A stretch of DNA of 39,730 bases from Nanobdellota archaeon. GTDB lineage: Archaea; Nanobdellota; Nanobdellia; Woesearchaeales; JAHIVG01. The notes beneath the pieces were generated by a model that searched no databases, was not told where the DNA came from, and saw only the letters and a program-made list of their open reading frames with translations. Numbering within the stretch: the first letter of the stretch is position 1; every line of letters begins with the position of its first letter. The position numbers and the translations under genes are program-made. Below, piece after piece: positions 1-7,285 of this stretch. The DNA is taken from the NCBI GenBank assembly GCA_018816705.1, contig JAHIVG010000046.1, forward strand, positions 1-39,730. Direction: 5' to 3'.

Positions 1-1
1 G

Positions 2-85
2 TTAAATCTTCCAAGAAAATCTTTTGAAGAAGATGTCATGGAAAAATTAAATAACTTTAAATTTGGAGTGCATTTCTATGTTTAA
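2..85 (+). CDS. C-terminal end of an unknown protein, cut by the window edge
   Basis: Frame 2 is open from the first base to a TAA, giving a 27-residue tail ending KFGVHFYV. It overlaps the ATG of the next gene by 8 nt (ATGTTTAA), as expected for two translationally coupled genes. The reading frame is AT-rich like the gene after it. Too little is visible to name a family, and being open without a stop is weak evidence over so short a stretch, so the call rests mainly on the tight overlap. Confidence 0.45.
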   Translation, partial: LNLPRKSFEEDVMEKLNNFKFGVHFYV

Positions 86-698
86 TCTAGCGGAACTTGA
101 GCAATATTTTCCAGAACCAAATAAGCCCATTCTGGATGGGCGTTATATCTTTACTATAACAATACAGCAAGATAAAGACTCTTTTGCTCTTAATCTGAAG
201 ATAAAACAGCATGACACCGGAGAGGAACATCTTATTAAATTTAGATTTGGTATTAGTAAACATAAAGAAACTCTGTCTGCTTCTCATGATACTGAACAAC
301 CTCATTTTGAGATTGACATTTATAAACGAGAAAAGGATGCATTCTCTGCAAGAGTGTATTTTACTTTCCAAAATCCAACTGATGAGCAACTGTTAGATTA
401 TGCTAAAGGAACTGTTGTCATTATGAATAAAATCATTAAACACTTTATTCAAAACCAAGGTCTGGATGAAGCCATCATTGGTCGGTTAGTTTATGATAAA
501 GCCGTAATTGGTGAGCTTAGCATTTTTGAGCCTAAACTGATTGAAGCGCTATGCGAATGCTATAAGCATAGTCATCTTGTAGTAAGACAAGATGGAAAAA
601 CAATTATTATCAAAACGCCGCATAACTTAAGAAAGTATCTTGGAGTAACTGATTTAGAACCTTTATACCTGCTTTTGCTTGAGAAAATAGAAAAATAA
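78..698 (+). CDS. Unknown protein, AT-rich accessory gene
   Basis: I do not recognise this 206-residue protein (MFNLAELEQYF...). The ORF track starts at a TTG at 63, but the ATG at 78 is preceded by GGAGTG at a good distance for a ribosome binding site, so I start there. It has no obvious membrane segment or cysteine motif; the first half alternates charged and hydrophobic residues as in beta-rich folds and the C-terminal half looks helical. Base composition is clearly more AT-rich than the rest of the window, and a methyltransferase remnant lies 170 nt downstream, which together suggest acquired DNA, perhaps from a restriction-modification or defence region. That function is inference only. 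Confidence 0.7.
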   Translation: MFNLAELEQYFPEPNKPILDGRYIFTITIQQDKDSFALNLKIKQHDTGEEHLIKFRFGISKHKETLSASHDTEQPHFEIDIYKREKDAFSARVYFTFQNPTDEQLLDYAKGTVVIMNKIIKHFIQNQGLDEAIIGRLVYDKAVIGELSIFEPKLIEALCECYKHSHLVVRQDGKTIIIKTPHNLRKYLGVTDLEPLYLLLLEKIEK

Positions 699-771
699 CT
701 GTGATATTATCGAGTCCCTCCGGATCATCGGACACCCCTAACCCCTGGCGGGGCTAGTAGTAGTTCGATGG

Positions 772-800
772 TGCGGGTGGGTCTATCACTTACCCACCGC
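772..800. repeat. Stem-loop in the 435-bp gap after the first gene
   Basis: GCGGGTGGGT and ACCCACCGC pair with one bulged base around a loop of about ten bases. A smaller CCCC/GGGG hairpin lies about 40 nt upstream. No poly-T tract follows, so a terminator role is unproven. Apart from these hairpins and the methyltransferase remnant, the gap from 699 to 1050 shows no gene. Confidence 0.4.
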
Positions 801-866
801 ATTGTCTTCTTTCTGATATACATCCTCCGAGCTTTCCCTTTCTAGTTTTACGACCTTTGGCCTTGT

Positions 867-992
867 ATGGTCACGTTGAACAGGATCGAGTGCGTGGACT
901 GCCTTGAGTATCTCAAGAAGATACCGGATAACTTTGTCGATCTTGTGGTGACTGACCCACCATATAACACACCCTTGAAGAAAGTTGAATAG
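867..992 (+). pseudogene. N-terminal remnant of an N4/N6 DNA methyltransferase
   Basis: A 41-codon ORF, below the ORF-track cut-off, reads IECVDCLEYLKKIPDNFVDL followed by VVTDPPYNTP and then a stop. This is the typical N-terminus of beta-class amino-methyltransferases of restriction-modification systems: a GDCLE-like segment, a PDNSVDL-like segment and catalytic motif IV DPPY. Functional enzymes continue for some 200 or more residues with the AdoMet-binding FxGxG motif, absent here. The frame is closed upstream by TAG at 843. I infer a gene truncated soon after motif IV, most likely by deletion; no matching 3' part is visible in the window. Confidence 0.75.
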
Positions 993-1050
993 ATCACTTC
1001 TTATTGCTGATTTCTGAAATTCATTTTACTAATTCAGTCCATAAACCGAA

Positions 1051-1071
1051 ACATATTTATATTAGTATACA
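1051..1071 (+). promoter_or_regulatory. TATA-type promoter of the AbrB-like gene
   Basis: The CCGAAACATATTTATATTA stretch combines a purine-rich BRE-like part with a TATA box, followed by AGTATACA. It lies about 75 nt before the AbrB-like start codon, leaving an untranslated leader of roughly 45-50 nt. The sequence TATATTAGTATACA recurs at the ParA promoter near 15115. Confidence 0.5.
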
Positions 1072-1134
1072 CATATATATACATGTATCGACATAAACCA
1101 ACCGATTACCATATATCCCTCCAGGTGCCATGAA

Positions 1135-1389
1135 ATGCCACGCATAATCAAGAAGAAAGGTGAATGGAAAGATAGGTCTGGCCGCGTCTTCGTTGAGAAA
1201 GCGGAGCTCTTGAAAGCATTGAAGCAGGCGGAAAGGTTCAAGGGCTCCACCAAGACCTTCCTCAGGAAGTGGGGCAACTCTACAGCCATAAGAATCCCGA
1301 AGCGCCACCTGGAGGAGATCAGGGTCAAGCAGGATGACTCAGCCTTGGTCTACACAGAAGGCGACAAGATTATCATCTCTAAAACCTGA
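1135..1389 (+). CDS. AbrB/MazE-type (SpoVT-AbrB) DNA-binding protein
   Basis: An 84-residue protein whose C-terminal half, FLRKWGNSTAIRIPKRHLEE followed by a short beta-strand pair, is a classic swapped-hairpin AbrB fold: the WGNSxAIRIP signature is typical of MazE/PemI antitoxins and related archaeal regulators. The N-terminal 40 residues are basic and helical (KALKQAERFKG). The ATG at 1135 has AGGTG upstream; the ATG at 1130 is out of frame. No toxin gene lies next to it: the next gene is convergent and overlaps its end by 11 nt. It is therefore either an autonomous regulator or an orphan antitoxin. Confidence 0.85.
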   Translation: MPRIIKKKGEWKDRSGRVFVEKAELLKALKQAERFKGSTKTFLRKWGNSTAIRIPKRHLEEIRVKQDDSALVYTEGDKIIISKT

Positions 1390-1681
1390 AAATCCTGTCA
1401 GAGAAATCTTTTATCTTCCCATCTACAATCTCTACGCCCTCAGCCTCCAGCAGCCGCTTCTTCTCCGCAACCCCTTTGGCGAACCCGCCTAAGCTGCCAT
1501 CAGAAGCGACGATCCTGTGGCACGGCACATCCGGCCAATAAGGATTACTCTTCATGGCCATGCCCACGGCCCTATAGGCCTTCACACCAAGAGCATCAGC
1601 TATCGCTTTATAAGTAGAGACCCGGCCTGCAGGTATCTTCCTAGATACTTCATACACCCTCTCTTGGAACTCGGTTGCCAT
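1379..1681 (-). CDS. ogt: Methylated-DNA--protein-cysteine methyltransferase, DNA-binding domain form
   Basis: This 100-residue protein is the C-terminal active-site domain of the O6-alkylguanine alkyltransferase family. It carries the wing-helix part PAGRVSTYKAIADALG, the YRAVG recognition helix and the acceptor-cysteine motif VPCHRIV (Cys about residue 54). Because that cysteine is present, it should accept alkyl groups irreversibly, unlike the alkyltransferase-like proteins in which it is replaced. The usual N-terminal domain is absent, as in many compact archaeal versions. It diverges from the next gene across a 22-bp palindrome and has a TATA-like AATATTTAAATATT upstream. Confidence 0.9.
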   Translation of the reverse strand: MATEFQERVYEVSRKIPAGRVSTYKAIADALGVKAYRAVGMAMKSNPYWPDVPCHRIVASDGSLGGFAKGVAEKKRLLEAEGVEIVDGKIKDFSDRIFRF

Positions 1682-1721
1682 AACCTCACGATCTTGCCCA
1701 AATATTTAAATATTATCTCAT

Positions 1722-1743
1722 ATACCCCCCTTAAGGGGGGTAT
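1722..1743. promoter_or_regulatory. Perfect 22-bp palindrome between divergent genes
   Basis: ATACCCCCCTTAAGGGGGGTAT is fully self-complementary and sits between ogt and the unknown gene at 1747. Its G6 tract lies 6 nt before the ATG at 1747, so the same bases would act as ribosome binding site on the plus strand and could be hidden in an RNA hairpin. A dimeric repressor site is the other reading. Confidence 0.6.
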
Positions 1744-1746
1744 GTT

Positions 1747-2157
1747 ATGAGATACGATGATTTCATGGAACATGTAGTCCGGTTGTTCACGCCGGACAGG
1801 TACAGGATCAGCAGGGACAGGCCGATATTCACCGATGAGGTCAATAAGCCGCAGCTCGAGATTCCCCTGGAATTCAGTCTCTCTGGATGCCAGGGCCTCA
1901 AGGACATCCTTCGCAAAGGATTGCATGTCGGCCTGATGACCGTCCAGACCAGCAATAGGTCTGCCACCTATTCCCCCACAGCGGCCCCGACTGACGACAG
2001 GTTCCTTGCCCAGGTCTTCGACACAGCAGGCCAGGAACCAGAGCCTGGCAGAGGATACACTTTGGTGGCGAGGATGGATTCCTTGACCGGTGGAGTCCTG
2101 AATATCCAATATTGCTGGGGCATCGAGAGATTCAGGCCTGACAATCCTGAAGGTTGA
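1747..2157 (+). CDS. Unknown protein, first gene of a two-gene operon
   Basis: I do not recognise this 136-residue protein. It has no membrane segment or clear metal motif. The middle part, LKDILRKGLHVGLMTVQTSN, reads like a helix-strand element and the C-terminal half is rich in polar residues and prolines. The ATG is preceded by GGGGGG that belongs to the 22-bp palindrome. The next gene starts two bases after the stop, so the two are probably co-transcribed and translationally linked. Confidence 0.7.
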   Translation: MRYDDFMEHVVRLFTPDRYRISRDRPIFTDEVNKPQLEIPLEFSLSGCQGLKDILRKGLHVGLMTVQTSNRSATYSPTAAPTDDRFLAQVFDTAGQEPEPGRGYTLVARMDSLTGGVLNIQYCWGIERFRPDNPEG

Positions 2158-2159
2158 TC

Positions 2160-2573
2160 ATGGAGCTCAGCCCGGAGCAGGTATTGAAGCTGGAACAGGA
2201 AGTCCAGGCAGAATACGCAAGAAGCCGACCAACCAAAACCTACCTATGTCTAGGAGATTATCTTGCTGATGTCATGAAGGATAAACATCGTGATGTGCGA
2301 ATCCATTTCATCACCGGCCATGAACCCACCCTCGAAGAGTTAGATGTCGAAGAGGCTTTCTTTAGCAGGGAGCGTGCTGAAGGGTTCATGAATTCCTTGA
2401 AGCCGAGCATAAGATCATATTACCATCATCTCTCCGGGACAGTGGATGAGCTGGAGAATGATGGGATATGCTTTGTTGAGACAGGAGAACCGATAAGGGG
2501 CCCGCAAAGAAAGGATGTCTATCGGTGCCTGTTTGAAGAGATGCGAAAAGAATATGGTTGTTTTAGGTCTTAG
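2160..2573 (+). CDS. Unknown acidic protein, second gene of the operon
   Basis: A 137-residue protein of unknown family, acidic and mostly helical (MELSPEQVLKLEQEVQAEYA...). The track begins at TTG 2154, inside the end of the previous gene; I prefer the ATG at 2160, which has GAAGG upstream. It converges on the polymerase gene and overlaps its 3' end by 11 nt. Nothing in the sequence identifies a function. Confidence 0.65.
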   Translation: MELSPEQVLKLEQEVQAEYARSRPTKTYLCLGDYLADVMKDKHRDVRIHFITGHEPTLEELDVEEAFFSRERAEGFMNSLKPSIRSYYHHLSGTVDELENDGICFVETGEPIRGPQRKDVYRCLFEEMRKEYGCFRS

Positions 2574-4920
2574 TCTGTATGTATCTGTCCAGCTTGCTCT
2601 GCTCTTTCGGTTCTAGGTCCTCTGCCTTGAAGCCGATGAGGTTCATTATCTTCTCCACTGAAGGTATCACCTGGTTCTTGATGTAGTACTCGGAATCATA
2701 ATCGTCCTGTCCCACGTCTTCTGGCGGCTTGGCCCTGTCCCTTATCAGTTCCTTTCCTTTCACCACCACAAAGCTGATTATCGTGCCAGGCCCTACATCC
2801 ACTCCCTTCTCCTTGAGGAGCTTGGCAACAGCCACATGCGGACCTACTGTCTCATATGCCTCGATGCTCTTCTGCAGCTGGGTCTTTATCACAAGCTCCT
2901 CGACCTGGACCTTGTGCTGGACGAGCCTGCTTATCCTGTCCAGAACATGTTTCAATGCCTTGTCCTTGTCCTGGTGCTCTAGGATGATCTCTAACAGCTC
3001 GCGCTGGGTCCTCTTCGCGTAATCCGAGAAGTTCCTGCGCACCAGCTCGAACCCCCTTATCTTCATGGTGCCGTCTTCCCGAAGAAGGGCATACTTCTTC
3101 TTTGCTCCGAAGCCGCCTTCCTTGGCCTCGACGAAGAGGCCGGCGGGATAGTAGCCTTCCAGTTCGAGCTCCATTATGCCTGGCAGCTCCAGGTTTATCT
3201 TCTCTGCAAACCGGTCTGCATCAAGCCTCTTCTTATTGCCCAATAACAGGAAGACAGAGTCAGTATCCCCATATATGACCTTGAAGTCCTTCTTCGCCTG
3301 GTCGATGACCTTGTTGATGTACTCCCTGCCCAGCCTTGTGACCTCTCTCGCGCTCTCGAGCGAGTACCATCTCGATGCGAAGAATCCCATGTATCCGTAG
3401 AATGAATTGGCCAACAGCTTCAAGGATTCGCACCTGGCCCTGAGGAATACGCTTTCCTTATCCATTATCTTCTCTATGCGAGCCCTCCTGGTGATTATGT
3501 CAGATATGACCGATGATACGAAGCCCTTGCGCTTCTCGCAGTACCATATCTCTGAGCCCGGTTTCTCGCAGCAGCTGCATCTTTGTGTGTCAGGTCCTAT
3601 GTTGTGGCTGCTTATTATGCTCGGGTAGAGGCTGCGGAAGTCGAAGACCATGATGTCCTTGTACAGCCCTGGCTCCGGCTTCAGCACGAAGCCCCCTGCA
3701 TATGTGGCCTTCCTGCGCACCTGCACCTCAGCATGGCTGGGCCTGTTCGGTGATATCTCGTTGAACTGCGGCGCCATCCTGAGCAGGTACCATTCGACCA
3801 GCCTCGAGAACCCCATCCTCGTCACATCGAACAACGGGAGGCCGATCAGCTTCATCAGCTCTATCATCTGGGGCATCATGAGCTTTGCCAGCTGGAATAT
3901 TATTCCTGCGTTCTTCGCAGAGGCTGCGCATAGGTCTGGCAGGCTGTCTGAGTATGGCTCCTGCTTCAATCCGAGGAGCTGCTCTCCCACCGCCCCCAGC
4001 TCGAGCTCGTCCTCCTCCAATGAAGTGAACCTGTCGATGAAGTTGTGCATGTCCAGGTGCTGGATTCCGACGATGGATGCAGAGTCCCCCTTCAGCCTTA
4101 TGCTTGAGAAGTCGAGCCCCAGCTCTAGGTGTATCTTGTACTTGTCTGCCCTGGCCTGGATGTGGGGCAGGTCGAACGAGTCTGACATGTAGCCGGCCAG
4201 CACATCAGGATTCTGTGCTTCTATCGTTTCCTTGAGCTTCTCCAGCAGCGCTACCTCGCTGTCCACGAATTCTACGTAATCTGGCGGCTTGTCAAAGGTC
4301 TTCCATGTCAACACCTTATTGTATTTATCAGATTTGAGAGCTATAAGGGATATTGCGCCTGTGTCCAGGGTCTCTATCCTTATGGAGAGTATCTTCGGCT
4401 CGTGGTAGGATTCCTCTGTGGAGGCCAACAGTTTTACTGCCCTGAATACGGGAATCTTGCTCTTCTGGGTGATGAATTCGCCTTCGAAGGCTGAAAGCCC
4501 GTAAGGAGTGACGTTGTTGTCTATCAGCCATTTCCTGGCAAAGGGTATGTCATATTCATAGCAGTCCTTTACACCTATGATGCCCTTGATATGCGACTGC
4601 AGCGTGGCTATGTGGCTTGGCTGCGTAACATAGACCTTGAGAAGCTTGAGCTCCTTGCCTAGCAGCCTTTTCGTGACAGTCTCAACCTCTGTCGGCGATA
4701 TGACCTCTTCCTTGAACTCGATGCGCGCTTCCAGGATACTGTTCTTCACGGCTTCGGTCTCTGCCTTGGGTTCCGGAAGTACATATAAGTAAGGCCTGAA
4801 TCCTTCATCCAGCAGGCAGACCTGCTTCCCATCGAGCGTCCTGCCGTATGCGCTGATGATAGATTTATCGTTGACTGTCCTAAGCGTCACATCGGTCGGG
4901 AAAAACTGAAGAGTTGCCAT
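2563..4920 (-). CDS. polB: Family-B DNA polymerase with degenerate 3'-5' exonuclease motifs
   Basis: A 785-residue archaeal PolB, normal in length. Polymerase motifs are intact: YAGG (about 407-410), motif A DFRSLYPSII (Asp about 427), motif B KLLANSFYG (about 501), motif C YGDTDS (about 550) and KKKY in the palm/thumb. It should extend primers during replication or repair. The exonuclease domain is present but its ligands are not: ExoI reads SIRIET where DIET is expected, ExoII reads YMSDSFD with the usual Asn replaced by Met, and ExoIII lacks the Tyr-xxx-Asp pattern (CAASAKNAGIIFQL). Proofreading is therefore probably lost or greatly reduced; that is inference from motif loss. A TATA-like TATTTAAATA lies about 25 nt upstream. 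Confidence 0.95.
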   Translation of the reverse strand: MATLQFFPTDVTLRTVNDKSIISAYGRTLDGKQVCLLDEGFRPYLYVLPEPKAETEAVKNSILEARIEFKEEVISPTEVETVTKRLLGKELKLLKVYVTQPSHIATLQSHIKGIIGVKDCYEYDIPFARKWLIDNNVTPYGLSAFEGEFITQKSKIPVFRAVKLLASTEESYHEPKILSIRIETLDTGAISLIALKSDKYNKVLTWKTFDKPPDYVEFVDSEVALLEKLKETIEAQNPDVLAGYMSDSFDLPHIQARADKYKIHLELGLDFSSIRLKGDSASIVGIQHLDMHNFIDRFTSLEEDELELGAVGEQLLGLKQEPYSDSLPDLCAASAKNAGIIFQLAKLMMPQMIELMKLIGLPLFDVTRMGFSRLVEWYLLRMAPQFNEISPNRPSHAEVQVRRKATYAGGFVLKPEPGLYKDIMVFDFRSLYPSIISSHNIGPDTQRCSCCEKPGSEIWYCEKRKGFVSSVISDIITRRARIEKIMDKESVFLRARCESLKLLANSFYGYMGFFASRWYSLESAREVTRLGREYINKVIDQAKKDFKVIYGDTDSVFLLLGNKKRLDADRFAEKINLELPGIMELELEGYYPAGLFVEAKEGGFGAKKKYALLREDGTMKIRGFELVRRNFSDYAKRTQRELLEIILEHQDKDKALKHVLDRISRLVQHKVQVEELVIKTQLQKSIEAYETVGPHVAVAKLLKEKGVDVGPGTIISFVVVKGKELIRDRAKPPEDVGQDDYDSEYYIKNQVIPSVEKIMNLIGFKAEDLEPKEQSKLDRYIQTKT

Positions 4921-4968
4921 TGGTTAGTGATATGCAGAAGGATTATTTAAATATGACGGTAAATTTGC

Positions 4969-5520
4969 CTAAGAGATATCCTTCTTGCAGCCTTGGCAGA
5001 CCATCGAGCCCTCCACTTCGAAGAGCTTTTCAGCGTAGTTTCCGCAGAGCTGGCAGTTGCCTTCGGTCTCGCGCCGCCTGAATATGGGTTTGTTCTCCTC
5101 CTCGCGGAGCTCGATCTTCTCCACCATGAGGTCAAACATCTGCGGCTGGATCTTTAGGACGTCCTTGAGGGTCAACAATCCGACGAGCTTGTCATCCTCC
5201 ACCACCGGGAGATGCCTTATGTTGAGGTCGCGCATCTCAAGCAAGGCGAAGTAGATGTCCTCATCCTCCGAGATGGTATGCAGCTTCTTGACCATGAGCT
5301 CATCCACCGTGGTCTTCTTGAGGTCAAGGCCCTCTGCGACAGCATTCCTGGTGATGTCCTGCTCTGAGATGACCCCTTTCAGCTGGTCACCTTCAGTTAT
5401 GAGAAGTCCTCCTATGTGGTTGTCCCTCATCACGGTCGCAGCTTCTATGAGAGATATGCCTGGACTGACCGTTATCGGCTTCTTGGTCATCACGTCCACA
5501 ACCTTGTAGCCCGTCCTCAT
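4969..5520 (-). CDS. Two-CBS-domain protein with C-terminal zinc ribbon
   Basis: The 183-residue protein has two CBS domains in tandem (VMTKKPITVSPGISLIEAA... and LMVKKLHTISEDEDIYFALL...), each with the usual GxxS/T-x-x-D end (GVISEQDITR, GLLTLKDVLK). A CQLCGNYAEKLFEVEGSMVC-type zinc ribbon with two CxxC pairs ends the chain. CBS pairs bind adenine nucleotides or AdoMet and act as energy or ligand sensors; the ribbon suggests a protein or nucleic-acid partner. I start at ATG 5520, which has GAGGGG just upstream, rather than the TTG at 5532. It is read in the same direction as the MazG and polymerase genes. Confidence 0.9.
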   Translation of the reverse strand: MRTGYKVVDVMTKKPITVSPGISLIEAATVMRDNHIGGLLITEGDQLKGVISEQDITRNAVAEGLDLKKTTVDELMVKKLHTISEDEDIYFALLEMRDLNIRHLPVVEDDKLVGLLTLKDVLKIQPQMFDLMVEKIELREEENKPIFRRRETEGNCQLCGNYAEKLFEVEGSMVCQGCKKDIS

Positions 5521-5574
5521 TATTCCCCTCAACTCAGTTCCTAAGCATTTGAACTTAAAAAATCTTTCTAATTT

Positions 5575-5940
5575 TTACTGATACTCGTCATACTTGAGGT
5601 TCTTCCCCTTGACCTTCTCAGCAGGGTACTTCTTCTCTGTCAGCTCGAGCTTCTCTGCCAGGGCATGGCTCAGGTCGATCTTGGTCGAGTCTGAGAATAG
5701 CAGGAGATACGAGAGGATGTCAGCGCATTCGTGGCTTATCTCCCTCTTCACCTCGGGATCTGCCAGCATGGCCTCTATCTCCTTCTCGTCGTGCCACTGG
5801 AAGTGCTCCAAGAGCTCTGCGGCCTCAGTGCTTATCGCTATCGCCAGGTCCTTTGGGCGATGATACTTTCGCCACTCCCTTCTGTCGCGAAAGGTCAGGA
5901 GGCGGCTGCGGAGCTCGCTTAACGTTGATTTTTGGTCCAT
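5575..5940 (-). CDS. MazG-like nucleotide pyrophosphohydrolase (dCTPase type)
   Basis: A 121-residue all-alpha NTP pyrophosphatase. It has the metal-binding patterns STEAAELLEHFQW (Glu about 39 and 42) and ECADILSYLL (Glu about 71, Asp about 74), and the N-terminal FRDRREWRKYHRPKDLA helix typical of dCTP pyrophosphatase-like MazG proteins. It would hydrolyse non-canonical or excess (d)NTPs to monophosphate and pyrophosphate, cleaning the nucleotide pool. Its first 116 nt overlap the end of the NYN gene in another frame, which is unusually long for an operon junction. The essential N-terminal helix lies in the overlap, so a later start is unlikely. Confidence 0.9.
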   Translation of the reverse strand: MDQKSTLSELRSRLLTFRDRREWRKYHRPKDLAIAISTEAAELLEHFQWHDEKEIEAMLADPEVKREISHECADILSYLLLFSDSTKIDLSHALAEKLELTEKKYPAEKVKGKNLKYDEYQ

Positions 5941-6544
5941 CCTTGATGGGTGTTGCTGCCTTGCTAACAGGTGTCGATATCCTGCTGACTGGTGTTGATG
6001 CCTTGTTGATATGTGTTGTTGCCCTGCTCGTCGTTCTCCTCGTGCTTGACCGGAGGAACTTCATCGGTGTCTTGTCGAGGTCGGTATAACTGTCCACCTC
6101 TTCTATAAGCTTGGATGAAGCAGACTTGCCGAAGGCTATCAGCTCGACCCTGCATCCTAAGGCCCGTCTCAGGTGCTGCACGAGCGGTATGAAGTCCCCG
6201 TCACCTGAGATGAGGACCATGGTGTCCAATTTCGGGGCCAGCTCGATCATGTCCATGGCGATGCCGATATCCCAGTCGCCTTTCTTGTGGCCTCCGGGGA
6301 AGGTCTGCAGGTCCTTTGACCTGACTTCGTAGCCGATCGCTCGCAGGGCGTCGAAGAAGTTGGCTTCATCCTTGACATCGGCCTTGATGACATAAGTCAT
6401 GGCGCGGATAAGGCTCCTTCCCTTCACCGCTTCCCTGAGTATGGCCTGGAAGTTGACCTTCTTATGGTAGAAATCCTTGGCTGAATAGTATAGGTTCTGG
6501 ACATCGACGAACACGCCGATCCTCTGATGTTTTGACTGGTTCAT
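5825..6544 (-). CDS. NYN-domain (LabA/PIN-like) putative ribonuclease with disordered tail
   Basis: Residues 8-150 form a NYN domain: VFVDVQNLYY at the start, GDWDIGIAMDMIEL in the middle and LISGDGDFIPLVQHL, giving the spaced aspartates of the PIN-like metal site. Members are metal-dependent RNases or RNA-processing factors. The last 80 residues are low-complexity and basic with short repeats (STPVSRISTPVSKAATPI), ending inside the MazG gene. The ORF track begins at a GTG at 6637; I use ATG 6544, which overlaps the stop of a 39-aa zinc-ribbon gene as ATGA. Zinc ribbon, NYN and MazG would be read as one operon. Confidence 0.9.
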   Translation of the reverse strand: MNQSKHQRIGVFVDVQNLYYSAKDFYHKKVNFQAILREAVKGRSLIRAMTYVIKADVKDEANFFDALRAIGYEVRSKDLQTFPGGHKKGDWDIGIAMDMIELAPKLDTMVLISGDGDFIPLVQHLRRALGCRVELIAFGKSASSKLIEEVDSYTDLDKTPMKFLRSSTRRTTSRATTHINKASTPVSRISTPVSKAATPIKDGPKINVKRAPQPPPDLSRQKGVAKVSSPKGPGDSDKH

Positions 6545-6660
6545 TCGTTCACCCTCAATATCGGTTCTGAGTAATTGCAGTTCCTGCATCTCAGGCTGTT
6601 CGACCCTTCGTCGAAGTACAAGCCTTGCTTGCCGCACTTCGGGCAGCGCTGCTCTTGCAT
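6541..6660 (-). CDS. 39-residue zinc-ribbon microprotein
   Basis: This gene is too short for the ORF track. It encodes MQEQRCPKCGKQGLYFDEG and continues to RCRNCNYSEP, with two CxxC pairs about 16 residues apart, a rubredoxin/TFIIB-like zinc ribbon that may touch RNA or a protein partner. Its TGA overlaps the ATG of the NYN gene by the ATGA arrangement, and a TATA box (CTATATAAAG) lies about 26 nt before its ATG, so it is the probable leaderless first gene of the operon. Both signals make it a credible gene despite its size. Confidence 0.8.
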   Translation of the reverse strand: MQEQRCPKCGKQGLYFDEGSNSLRCRNCNYSEPILRVNE

Positions 6661-6681
6661 GGAATAAGTATTGCGCCCTGG

Positions 6682-6728
6682 CTTTATATAGTTTTTGTAT
6701 GGCCTCTTCAATCGAAAAGCTTTTAAAC
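6682..6728. promoter_or_regulatory. Divergent TATA promoters
   Basis: On the minus strand CTATATAAAG stands about 26 nt before the zinc-ribbon ATG (6660). On the plus strand CGAAAAGCTTTTAAACGC stands about 27 nt before the ATG at 6751. Both distances imply leaderless transcripts. Confidence 0.6.
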
Positions 6729-6750
6729 GCAGATTCTTGGATTATGACTG

Positions 6751-7284
6751 ATGTCCCACAAGATCAACATCCTCGACCCGAACCAGGAGCTTGTGATCAA
6801 ATGGTCCGGCCTCATAGACATGGACGGATTATACAAGAAGATATGGGAATGGTACAAGAACCGCAAGTTCGAGGTGCATGAGAAGACCCTCAAGGACAAG
6901 GGCCGGGCAGAAGGCAGGGAAGAGGAGATAAAGATCGATGCTTTCAGGAATGACACTGATTTCTTCCGCGTCTGGATCAACCTCTACATCCATACCTGGG
7001 AGCTCAACAGGGTGGACGTTGTCGTGGACGGCAAGAAGAAGAAGATGGAGAAGGGTCGCTTCAAGGTGACCATGCGCCTTGTCTTCGAGGCTGATTACGA
7101 GAACCGGTGGGAAAAGAGCAAGTTTTTTATAGGCCTCAGGACATTTTACCTGAAGTACTTCATGAACAGGAAGATACAGACGTACGGCGATAAGCTGGAG
7201 TATGAGCTACACAACCTGCACGAGGTCATAAAGCAGCATCTCGGCATGGAAGCAGCAGGAAACCAGTATTCGGACATGTGGTAG
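6751..7284 (+). CDS. Unknown protein, paralogue A of a tandem pair
   Basis: A 177-residue protein that I cannot assign to a named family. It shares with the following gene an N-terminal strand-helix (VIKWSGLIDMDGLYKKIWEW), a central beta-rich part and a C-terminal ADYENRWEKSKFFIGLRTFY block followed by a long helix. No signal peptide or membrane segment is present, so it is probably cytoplasmic. Promoter spacing suggests a leaderless mRNA. The pair is separated by one base after the stop and is surely one operon. Confidence 0.85.
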   Translation: MSHKINILDPNQELVIKWSGLIDMDGLYKKIWEWYKNRKFEVHEKTLKDKGRAEGREEEIKIDAFRNDTDFFRVWINLYIHTWELNRVDVVVDGKKKKMEKGRFKVTMRLVFEADYENRWEKSKFFIGLRTFYLKYFMNRKIQTYGDKLEYELHNLHEVIKQHLGMEAAGNQYSDMW

Positions 7285-7285
7285 A

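Noticed and set aside
720-805. Possible tRNA around AGTAGTAGTTCGATGGTGC
   Set aside because: The TTCGA string resembles a T-loop, but no stem, acceptor pairing or bulge-helix-bulge intron can be formed; only simple hairpins are seen.
1057-1328. Minus-strand ORFs opposite the AbrB-like gene
   Set aside because: They are shadows of a gene with recognised motifs and would run over its promoter.
1135-1389. Toxin-antitoxin pair with the AbrB/MazE-like gene
   Set aside because: No PemK/MazF, PIN or RelE-like gene is adjacent; the neighbour is an alkyltransferase on the other strand.
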